From: Chthoniobacter flavus
GTDB lineage: Bacteria; Verrucomicrobiota; Verrucomicrobiia; Chthoniobacterales; Terrimicrobiaceae
NCBI GenBank assembly: GCA_945863785.1
Contig: CAMBAQ010000115.1
Coordinates: forward strand, 1 to 6,086
DNA: 6,086 nucleotides
Direction of reading: 5' to 3'
The translations under genes and the position numbers were made by a program. Under the pieces are notes generated by a model that saw only the letters and a list, made by a program, of their open reading frames with translations, did no database searches and had not been told where the DNA came from. Positions 1 to 5,327 of this stretch are shown one piece after another. The first letter of the stretch is position 1. Every line of letters begins with the position of its first letter.

Positions 1-355
1 GGCCTACGATGTCGTTCTCAACGGCGTTGAAATCGGCGGCGGCAGCCTCCGAATCCACGAATCCGATCTGCAATCGAAAATGTTCAGCGTCCTTGGCGTC
101 AACGAGGAGAAACAACAACTCCTCTTTGGTCATATCCTGAAGGCCTTCAAATTCGGCGCCCCACCGCATGGAGGCATTGCCCTCGGCCTCGACCGCCTCG
201 TCATGCTCATCGCCGGCGAAGACAGCATCCGCGACGTTATCGCCTTCCCGAAAAACAATCGAGGCGTCGAAATGATGACCCAATCCCCCGCCGAAGCCGA
301 CTTCAAGCAACTCCGCGAACTTTATATCCAGAGTACGGCTAAGAAGCAGGCATGA
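1..355 (+). CDS. aspS: Aspartyl-tRNA synthetase, C-terminal end (5' part lies outside the window)
   Basis: This is the last ~117 codons of a bacterial AspRS, which charges tRNA-Asp (or tRNA-Asp/Asn) with aspartate in the cytoplasm. The reading frame is open from base 2 to the TGA at 353-355, with no start in the visible part, so the gene is cut by the window edge. Visible hallmarks are the GVEIGGGSLRIHE block at the left edge and class II motif 3, HGGIALGLDRLVML (bases 167-208), whose Arg at 194-196 contacts ATP in this family. The conserved IRDVIAFPKN stretch follows, then a short C-terminal tail ending KQLRELYI plus about seven residues. A full bacterial AspRS is about 590 residues, so roughly a fifth is present. 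No frameshift is seen. Whether it is discriminating or also charges tRNA-Asn cannot be told from this part. Confidence 0.95.
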   Translation, partial: AYDVVLNGVEIGGGSLRIHESDLQSKMFSVLGVNEEKQQLLFGHILKAFKFGAPPHGGIALGLDRLVMLIAGEDSIRDVIAFPKNNRGVEMMTQSPAEADFKQLRELYIQSTAKKQA

Positions 356-425
356 TATTGGTTTTTCCGATTCACGAAAATCCGACAAGCACGCTCGCGC
401 CGCATCTTTCAAATTCGTAAACATC

Positions 426-833
426 ATGCGCCATTTGAATCCCTCGGTTACCTTGAGTTTTGCTAGCGCGGCTCTTCTGGGGGTTGGCTCGGTGATTCTG
501 CCTGTCTGGATTCTTTCGCCACGTCTTTACGAGGCCCCCTTGTTCCCACTCATTCGCACGGGAATCGAGGGCATGTCCTACCTTACTTTCGTTTTTCTTA
601 TCGTCAGCGGAATTTTGCTCGGACTTCTAGGGAAGGGCCATCCGTTTCTTCTTGGTCTTGCGACGATGGCATTGTTTCCATTGGTGGCTATTGTTGAAAT
701 GGTAGCATCGCCAACTTCGCATAACTTGTGGCCAATTGAATTCGTCACCTACTGCTTTATCAGCCTAAGCGCAGTTTTTGGAGCATTCGTTGGCAGGTAT
801 CTGCAGACGAAAAGTAGGAAGATCGGACTCTAA
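426..833 (+). CDS. Small four-helix integral membrane protein, function unknown
   Basis: A 135-residue hydrophobic protein that I do not recognise by function. Four likely transmembrane segments lie near residues 8-30, 50-69, 73-94 and 104-123, with short connecting loops and a basic C-terminal tail (KSRK, residues 129-132) that suggests a cytoplasmic C-terminus. The loop SPTSHNLWPIE (residues 95-105), with Pro, His and Trp, looks like the most distinctive and possibly conserved part. The ATG at 426 has no clear Shine-Dalgarno site, but it starts just before the first hydrophobic segment. The gene stands alone, 70 bases after aspS and 82 bases before the toxin-antitoxin pair, on the same strand as both. 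It could be read through from aspS, since no strong terminator is seen between them. Reality is supported by the coherent topology; function is not assignable. Confidence 0.75.
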   Translation: MRHLNPSVTLSFASAALLGVGSVILPVWILSPRLYEAPLFPLIRTGIEGMSYLTFVFLIVSGILLGLLGKGHPFLLGLATMALFPLVAIVEMVASPTSHNLWPIEFVTYCFISLSAVFGAFVGRYLQTKSRKIGL

Positions 834-902
834 TCATCGCTCAACTTTGGGCCATTCCCGCTGATAACGAGAAATAAGATTTGATTTCGGGATCGATCGG
901 GA

Positions 903-927
903 TACCGTCATACGCATGGAAACGGTA
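903..927. promoter_or_regulatory. Candidate autoregulatory operator at the antitoxin start
   Basis: A perfect 6-bp inverted repeat, TACCGT (903-908) and ACGGTA (922-927), is centred on base 915, immediately before the antitoxin ATG at 916. Just upstream, the 7-mer TCGGGAT occurs at 887-893 and again at 897-903, ten bases (one helical turn) apart. AbrB-fold antitoxins usually bind short symmetric elements around their own promoter, so this is a plausible operator. The repeat is short enough to be chance, and no convincing -35/-10 pair was found beside it. Confidence 0.3.
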
Positions 928-1122
928 ACGATCTCTCCTAAGTTTCAAATTGTTATACCTCAGCGCATAAGGGAGTCCATGGGGCTGCGTTCTGGTGAAA
1001 AAGCCCGCATGCTCTCGTTTCGTAATCGGATCGAGGTTATTCCTGTTCGCGATATTCGATCGCTGAGAGGTTATTTGAAGGGGATCGATACAACATTCGT
1101 GCGTGATGGTGACCGTGTATGA
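916..1122 (+). CDS. vapB: AbrB/MazE-fold antitoxin of a VapBC-type toxin-antitoxin pair
   Basis: A 68-residue protein with the swapped-hairpin AbrB/SpoVT DNA-binding fold at its N-terminus: METVTISPKFQIVIPQRIRE (residues 1-20), then an LRSGEKARM turn and an RIEVIPV strand (residues 38-44). The C-terminal tail, SLRGYLKGIDTTFVRDGDRV (49-68), matches the type that wraps and neutralises PIN-domain toxins, ending in the common 'RD-DRV' pattern. Its TGA overlaps the toxin ATG (ATGA at 1119-1122), so the two are translationally coupled. Family knowledge predicts that it binds both the toxin and the operon's own promoter. The chosen ATG sits directly before the canonical fold; no good Shine-Dalgarno sequence precedes it. 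The symbol is given by type, not by orthology. Confidence 0.88.
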   Translation: METVTISPKFQIVIPQRIRESMGLRSGEKARMLSFRNRIEVIPVRDIRSLRGYLKGIDTTFVRDGDRV

Positions 1123-1505
1123 ATGTGGTAGATTCATCCGCATGGCTCGCTTATTTTGCTGACGAACCGACCGCCGATTTTTTTGCAGAAGCCGTCGAGG
1201 ATGCGGAATTGTTAGTTGTTCCTTCAGTGTGTATTTACGAGGTTTTCAAGGTAATTCTCCGCGAAAAAGGGGAGGACGACGCGTTTCTTGCCATAGCCGC
1301 CATGCAGCAGGGCAGGGTGGTTGATTTGGATGCAGACCTTGCTATTGAGGCTGCGGCAGTTGGCCCTGAGGAGAAATTGGCCTTTGCTGATTCCATTATT
1401 TATACGATTTGCGAAAAGTTTAATGCCACTCTTTGGACACAAGATGAGCACTTTTCTCGAATGCCTCGCGTTCAATACATGGAAAAAAAGAAAAGCGGAC
1501 ATTAA
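1119..1505 (+). CDS. vapC: PIN-domain ribonuclease toxin (VapC-like)
   Basis: A 128-residue single PIN domain, the usual length for a VapC toxin. The four expected acidic metal ligands are all present: D5 (VVDSSAW), E41 (IYEVFK), D91 (FADSIIY) and D109 (TQDEHF). The enzyme is therefore probably an intact Mg2+/Mn2+-dependent endoribonuclease. VapC relatives cut tRNA or rRNA, but the target cannot be read from the sequence. The start overlaps the antitoxin stop by ATGA, and a GGTGA (1108-1112) six bases before the ATG could serve as ribosome binding site. The C-terminus ends in a short Lys-rich tail (EKKKSGH). The operon is codon-wise more T/A-ending than aspS by eye, as is common for mobile toxin-antitoxin cassettes. 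No transposon or attachment site is visible around it. Confidence 0.9.
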   Translation: MNVVDSSAWLAYFADEPTADFFAEAVEDAELLVVPSVCIYEVFKVILREKGEDDAFLAIAAMQQGRVVDLDADLAIEAAAVGPEEKLAFADSIIYTICEKFNATLWTQDEHFSRMPRVQYMEKKKSGH

Positions 1506-1510
1506 CATGG

Positions 1511-1527
1511 AATCTCGCCATGAGATT
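1511..1527 (+). terminator. Weak hairpin after the toxin gene, possible terminator
   Basis: AATCTC (1511-1516) and GAGATT (1522-1527) form a perfect 6-bp stem with a 5-base GCCAT loop, five bases after the toxin stop codon. There is no T-run after it, so it is not a classical intrinsic terminator. It could be an mRNA 3'-end structure or chance. Confidence 0.25.
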
Positions 1528-1630
1528 GGAACCGCTGGATGCCATGACAGGTTAAATCCATAATCAAACAGTAGCTCTGGTTGTTGACCTTAGATGCAGG
1601 ATCTTCATTTGCAGGCTATCACTTAAGTCT

Positions 1631-3061
1631 ATGAAAAAAATCTTATCCCTCCTCATTCTTGCCACACCGGCGTTTGCGGCTGAGCCAGCCATTACCATTT
1701 ATAACCAAGGCTTCGCGGTCGTTCGGGATTCTCTGCCCATCGACCTCAAAGCTGGTCCGAACCAAATTACCTTCACTGGAGTCACTGCCAAGCTCGAGCC
1801 GGATTCCGTGATTCTTCGCGATGTCGCGGGTAAGGTTCAGTTACAAATCCTCGAGCAATCGTATCGCAACGACCCCGTCTCGGAGCCCATGCTTCTATCC
1901 TTCTTTGAAGGGCAATCGCTCGATTTCATTCGTCGAGAGGCGAACAAGCCGGACCAAACCATTTCCGCTAAAATGATCCGCAGCGGCTATGTTCCTGGTG
2001 GTGCTCCCGTCGAGCCCATCGTGGAAATTGACGGCAAGCTCCAATTCTCCCTGCCGGGTCAGCCCATCTTCCCTTCTTTGGGAGAAGAAAACATCCTCAA
2101 GCCCGCCCTCGCTTGGCAAATAAAAGCCCCCGCCGCCGCCAAGATCAACGCGGAGGTGGCCTATGTCACGCAAGGGTTTTCGTGGCAAGCCAGCTACAAT
2201 CTCGTCGCGCCAGAGAAAGGTGATCTCGTCGATATTGTCGGCTGGATCACCATGCAGAATGATAGCGGATCAGGTTTTCAAAATGCCAAGATCAAACTCA
2301 TGGCCGGCGACGTCAATAAAGTACAACCCCCGCATTCGCCAATGGCCAAAAGAGGGTTTCCGATGATGGCAGAAATGGCTATGGATGCACCGCCGGTCGT
2401 TTCTGAAAAAGCCTTCGATGAATTCCATCTCTACACCTTGGCTAACCTCGTTACGCTTCGTGATAAGGAAACCAAGCAAGTCGAGTTCATTCGGGCGACT
2501 GGAGTCAAAGCTGATCGGCTTTATATTTATGACGGGGCGACTCTCAATAGTTGGCGTGTGGGCATGAGTGTCGGTGCAGACCCGGGCTACGGCACAACTT
2601 CCAACAAAAAGGTGCATGTTTATCGCGAATTCAAAAACTCCGAAGCCAATAAGCTCGGGATTCCTCTCCCGAAAGGTCGAGTTCGCTTTTACTCCCAAGA
2701 CAATGACCGCCAACTCGAATTCGTTGGAGAGAATAACATCGAACACACACCCAAGGAGGAAATCGTTCGACTCTTTATCGGCGATAGCTTCGACCTTGTC
2801 GGCGAGCGCAAGCAAACCGAATTTAAGGTTAACGAAGCCAATCATACCTTGGACGAAACATTTGAAATCCAACTTCGAAACCGCAAAAAAGAAGCGGTCG
2901 AAATCCGCGTACTCGAACATCTCTTCCGTTGGACGAACTGGACTATCATGGACAAAAGCCAGGAGTTCCAAAAAACCGATGCCCAGACCATCGAGTTCCG
3001 TGTCCCCCTCAAGCCAGATGAGGAAAAGACGGTGACTTACAAGGTCCACTATACTTGGTAA
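1631..3061 (+). CDS. Secreted DUF4139 domain protein
   Basis: A 476-residue protein with a clear Sec signal peptide: MKK, a Leu/Ile-rich core, and an ATPAFA-AEP cleavage region near residues 16-17. The mature protein is expected in the periplasm or outside the cell. The mature N-terminus opens with the beta-rich ITIYNQGFAVVRDSLPIDL block typical of stand-alone DUF4139 proteins. The DUF4139 core runs from about residue 170 to the end, including VAYVTQGFSWQASYNLV and the WITMQND-SGSGFQNAKIKLMAGDVN region; it closes with EEKTVTYKVHYTW, a standard family ending. It lacks the N-terminal DUF4140/coiled-coil part of the longer MuiA-type ('mucoidy inhibitor') members. The molecular role of the family is not established. 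The ATG is set by the signal peptide; there is no close Shine-Dalgarno. It is monocistronic, with 125 bases upstream and a convergent operon downstream. Confidence 0.9.
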   Translation: MKKILSLLILATPAFAAEPAITIYNQGFAVVRDSLPIDLKAGPNQITFTGVTAKLEPDSVILRDVAGKVQLQILEQSYRNDPVSEPMLLSFFEGQSLDFIRREANKPDQTISAKMIRSGYVPGGAPVEPIVEIDGKLQFSLPGQPIFPSLGEENILKPALAWQIKAPAAAKINAEVAYVTQGFSWQASYNLVAPEKGDLVDIVGWITMQNDSGSGFQNAKIKLMAGDVNKVQPPHSPMAKRGFPMMAEMAMDAPPVVSEKAFDEFHLYTLANLVTLRDKETKQVEFIRATGVKADRLYIYDGATLNSWRVGMSVGADPGYGTTSNKKVHVYREFKNSEANKLGIPLPKGRVRFYSQDNDRQLEFVGENNIEHTPKEEIVRLFIGDSFDLVGERKQTEFKVNEANHTLDETFEIQLRNRKKEAVEIRVLEHLFRWTNWTIMDKSQEFQKTDAQTIEFRVPLKPDEEKTVTYKVHYTW

Positions 3062-3118
3062 ATGAACGCTTCCTATTAGGGGGTAGATGATCCGTTGCGT
3101 AGCCCTACCGTTTTATGG

Positions 3119-3140
3119 GACCCCCGCGTGGTTCGGGGTC
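3119..3140. terminator. GC-rich hairpin between convergent genes, possible bidirectional terminator
   Basis: GACCCC (3119-3124) pairs with GGGGTC (3135-3140) around a 10-base loop, in the 92-base gap between the convergent DUF4139 gene and the HtrA-like gene. On the plus strand a T-rich stretch (3151-3162) follows at a distance, but it already lies at the end of the HtrA-like gene. A second, weaker pairing, GGTAG (3082-3086) with CTACC (3105-3109), is followed by GTTTT. Neither is a textbook intrinsic terminator, but the convergent position makes a termination role likely. Confidence 0.35.
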
Positions 3141-3153
3141 AACCCGGGCGTCT

Positions 3154-4140
3154 TTACTTTTCTTGCGCAGCAGCCTCGACGGGGATGGTCGGGCGGGTGA
3201 TGGGCTTGACGGAAATGGATCGTTTTTCGCCGTCGCGAAGGATGAGTACCTCGACGAGATCTCCAGCAGTGAGAAAGTAGGCGGCGTCTAGGACGTCTTC
3301 ACTGCAGGTCACGGGAAATCCGTTGATACTCAAAATGACATCTCCGGCCTTCAGTCCACTCTCTGCGGCGGGTGTCCCTGGGCCGAGAGTGAGGATTTGT
3401 GCGGTGGATCCGGCAATCGGCGCAGTTGCATCCTCCACCTCGCCACCTACCCAACCGGGACGCAATTCGCCGAAGCGCGAGATATCCTGTCTTGTTTTTT
3501 CTGCCGCGCGGATTGGGAGGATGTGACAGGCGGTGCCATCGCTGATGCGGGCCACGAGGATCCCGATAACCTCGCCGGCAAGGTTCAGTACGGGGGCTCC
3601 ACCCTCGCCGCGCTGGACGGCCATGTTTGCCCTGAAGTGAGATGTGGCAAAATATTTTCCAAGATGCTGTCGCTCGCGAGCGGCGATCATACCGAAATTC
3701 GAGCTCACTTCATACTCCTCCGGAAAACCAATCAGGATCACAGGTGTGGTCTGGGTGATTTTATCGGAATCCCCGATTGGGATGAAGGGGGTGGAGCAAT
3801 CGACTTTCAGGAGGGCGACGCCATTGCGGTCATCGACGGTGATGACACGTGCTGGAATCAGTCGATCGTTGAAGCTCACCTTCACATCTTCCGCATTCAT
3901 CACAGTGCCGGCATGCGTGTAGATGACTCCCGAGGGATCGACGAAAAATCCACTCCCAACTCGGATGCCAAGGGCATCGGTGGCATAAATGCGTACGACA
4001 GATCGACGGTGTTGCTCAAAAATCCGGCCGAACTCGGTGCAGATATTTTGCGCCGTTGATTGATCCGCTGCGCAAAGCGGCAGGGAAAATAGGGGGGCAG
4101 TGAGTGCCAATGCCCATAATGAATTACAAAGCCAATTCAC
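3154..4140 (-). CDS. HtrA/DegS-like PDZ protein with apparently lost catalytic triad (pseudoprotease)
   Basis: A 328-residue exported protein: signal peptide at about residues 1-25, a trypsin-like domain at about 36-222, one PDZ domain at about 227-314, and a short Ala/Glu-rich tail. The HtrA framework is clear: VGSGFFVDPSGVIYT (61-75), VALLKVD (108-114), GGAPVLNLAGEVIGI (180-194), and PDZ hallmarks GWVGG (229-233) and GTPAAESGLKAGDVILSING (255-274). At the three catalytic sites the usual TNxHV, TDLAVLK and GNSGGP read THAGTV, NGVALLK and GEGGAP. Gly78, Gly107 and Gly180 therefore stand where His, Asp and Ser are expected. H76 lies two residues off and is unlikely to substitute. Start: GTG at 4140, because an in-frame TAA (4150-4152) precedes it and the signal peptide begins there; there is no Shine-Dalgarno. 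It is third in the sigma-factor operon, 9 bases after the middle gene. Expected location is the periplasm, with the PDZ reading protein C-termini or unfolded peptides. Protease loss is inferred from motif alignment by eye. Confidence 0.88.
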   Translation of the reverse strand: MNWLCNSLWALALTAPLFSLPLCAADQSTAQNICTEFGRIFEQHRRSVVRIYATDALGIRVGSGFFVDPSGVIYTHAGTVMNAEDVKVSFNDRLIPARVITVDDRNGVALLKVDCSTPFIPIGDSDKITQTTPVILIGFPEEYEVSSNFGMIAARERQHLGKYFATSHFRANMAVQRGEGGAPVLNLAGEVIGILVARISDGTACHILPIRAAEKTRQDISRFGELRPGWVGGEVEDATAPIAGSTAQILTLGPGTPAAESGLKAGDVILSINGFPVTCSEDVLDAAYFLTAGDLVEVLILRDGEKRSISVKPITRPTIPVEAAAQEK

Positions 4141-4149
4141 TTTTATTTG

Positions 4150-4569
4150 TTAAAAACTATGGGCCGAAGCGTATCCGGTCGGTCTGGTTGGTAGCACGTA
4201 TTGGACCGAAGAAACGCGTTTGGCGGGTTTGGTAAAAGCGCTTTGAGCGGTACCAAGTCGCGTCTGTGCGGCGGAGGAGAGATTCCAGCTGGCTGGTGCG
4301 TCGGCTGTCTCGTCGCCCGACCATTGCAATGTCACCCCAGCAGCAATCACGGCAACAGCAAAGGAGGAAGCCGTGACGAGTCTTGGCACAGGGATCGGCG
4401 CAAAGAGGGAGGAAAATCGATCCCAGGCGATATTCCAAAATGGTCGGTGAATCACTTCGGCCCTCTGGCGGAGTTGGAACTCGGCGAGAAAATCTTCGAA
4501 GTAATCTGGGCGTGGTTGCTCGTACCGTTTCAATCGTAGCAGCTTGGAAATGCTTTCTTCAGACTCCAT
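4150..4569 (-). CDS. Single-pass membrane protein, candidate anti-sigma factor
   Basis: A 139-residue protein encoded between the sigma factor and the HtrA-like protein. Residues 1-62 are charged and probably cytoplasmic, with a helical SKLLRLKRYEQPRPDYFEDF segment (8-27) followed by LAEFQLRQRAE. One transmembrane helix lies at about 64-83 (LVTASSFAVAVIAAGVTLQW), preceded by Arg63, favouring N-in topology. The remaining ~55 residues would be periplasmic. This is the layout of an anti-sigma factor. It has no cysteine at all, so it is not a zinc-binding (ZAS, HxxxCxxC) type, and I cannot match it to RseA by sequence. The ATG at 4569 lies 8 bases after the sigma-factor stop with TCCCCTTT between them, so expression probably depends on coupling. 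The C-terminus is Ala-His-Ser-Phe, which a PDZ domain could read. The gene and topology are solid; the anti-sigma role rests on gene order. Confidence 0.78.
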   Translation of the reverse strand: MESEESISKLLRLKRYEQPRPDYFEDFLAEFQLRQRAEVIHRPFWNIAWDRFSSLFAPIPVPRLVTASSFAVAVIAAGVTLQWSGDETADAPASWNLSSAAQTRLGTAQSAFTKPAKRVSSVQYVLPTRPTGYASAHSF

Positions 4570-4577
4570 AAAGGGGA

Positions 4578-5162
4578 TTAGTGTTTCATAAACTCTTGCA
4601 GGTGATTTTGCAACTGTCGGTGTGCATAAAAGAGGCGCGAGCGTACGGTGCCTTCCGAAATTTTCAGGATCTTCGCAATTTCCGCATGTGGCATCCCCTG
4701 AATATCAAACATCGTTACAACTGCCCTATGCTCGTGAGACAGCTTGAGCATGGACTCGTTCAATTTCTTTTGAAGTTCCACCAGATTGGCGTCGTGGCTG
4801 GGGTCGCCATTGCTCGTGGCTTTGATGAAGTCGGGATCGGTCAGGATCCCATTATCAACATCATCGAGGCTCATGGTTTTGCGGCGATTCCGTTTTTTCA
4901 GGAAATTGATAGTCATGTTCACGGCGATCGTGTGCATCCATGTGTAGAAGGCGGATTTGCCTTGGAAGCCGTTGATAGATCGATAGGCCTTGGCGAAGAT
5001 ATCTTGGAGAAGGTCGTTTGTATCCTCATGGCTGGCCGTCATATTATAGACCAATCCGTAGAGCCGGGGACTGAACCTCACCACCAACTCATCAAAAGCC
5101 CGCGCATCCCCCGCTTGAGTGCGGGAGACTAACTCGCTGTCGGGCGTTTCGGGAGTGTCCAT
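4578..5162 (-). CDS. ECF-type RNA polymerase sigma factor (RpoE-like)
   Basis: A 194-residue two-domain sigma factor that would direct RNA polymerase to a specific promoter set. Region 2 covers about residues 18-90 (AFDELVVRFSPRLYGL, then DLLQDIFAKAYRSINGF and AFYTWMHTIAVNMTINFLKK). Region 4 covers about 134-187, with a helix-turn-helix MPHAEIAKILKISEGTVRSRL (157-177). No region 1.1 or 3 is present, as usual for the ECF group. I chose the ATG at 5162 (MDTPETPDSELV). The frame stays open to an ATG at 5348, but those extra 62 residues do not resemble a sigma factor and would overlap the divergent gene. An AGG about ten bases upstream is a weak ribosome site. It is first in a three-gene operon with a membrane protein and a PDZ protein, which suggests control by an envelope signal. 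Such sigma factors often activate their own operon, but I could not identify the promoter with confidence. Confidence 0.95.
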   Translation of the reverse strand: MDTPETPDSELVSRTQAGDARAFDELVVRFSPRLYGLVYNMTASHEDTNDLLQDIFAKAYRSINGFQGKSAFYTWMHTIAVNMTINFLKKRNRRKTMSLDDVDNGILTDPDFIKATSNGDPSHDANLVELQKKLNESMLKLSHEHRAVVTMFDIQGMPHAEIAKILKISEGTVRSRLFYAHRQLQNHLQEFMKH

Positions 5163-5327
5163 GAGTGAGCCTATCTGGTTATCAAAAAAAAGTGGGTTTG
5201 CGGAGAAAAATCGGACGGACTCGGAGTCGTAGACATTACGCAACCCGAGTGCAAGGCGACTATAAGGAAGAATGGCAAGAGTGGACGCAGGCGGCAAACG
5301 GGGGTAAAAGTAGATACACACTTTCCT
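5163..5327. promoter_or_regulatory. Divergent promoter region between the sigma-factor operon and the FmdB-like gene
   Basis: This 165-base gap separates two divergently read genes, so it must hold, or lie next to, promoters for both. The only -10-like signal is at 5259-5266, ACTATAAG. It reads TATAAG on the plus strand (5261-5266) and TATAGT on the minus strand (5264-5259), so one AT patch could serve both directions. No good -35 box sits at the right distance on either side. TAGACA (5230-5235) resembles a -35 but is 25 bases from the plus-strand -10. An A8 run at 5184-5191 lies just upstream of the sigma-factor start. The region is assigned by gene layout; the individual boxes are weak. Confidence 0.4.

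Noticed and set aside
841..1143. 100-codon minus-strand open frame across the antitoxin
   Set aside because: The plus strand encodes a canonical AbrB-type antitoxin with ATGA coupling to its toxin; the minus-strand product looks random.
1584..1612. Promoter for the DUF4139 gene using TTGACC at 1584
   Set aside because: No acceptable -10 sequence lies 16-18 bases downstream.
2270..3049. 259-codon open frame antisense to the DUF4139 gene
   Set aside because: It lies wholly inside a well-supported gene and its protein resembles no family; it is a composition-driven shadow.
3397..4059. 220-codon open frame antisense to the HtrA-like gene
   Set aside because: The opposite strand carries a clear HtrA/PDZ reading; this protein has no recognisable domain or good start.
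3154..4140. Active DegS/DegP-type serine protease
   Set aside because: The His, Asp and Ser positions read Gly when the conserved flanking motifs are aligned, so an active protease call is not supported.
4141..4210. Lipoprotein signal (lipobox) in the HtrA-like protein at LPLC
   Set aside because: The residues before Cys23 (Leu-Pro-Leu) do not fit the small-residue lipobox pattern, and an ordinary signal peptidase I site after Ala24/25 fits better.
4581..5132. 183-codon open frame antisense to the sigma factor
   Set aside because: It mirrors nearly the whole sigma gene, with no domain of its own.
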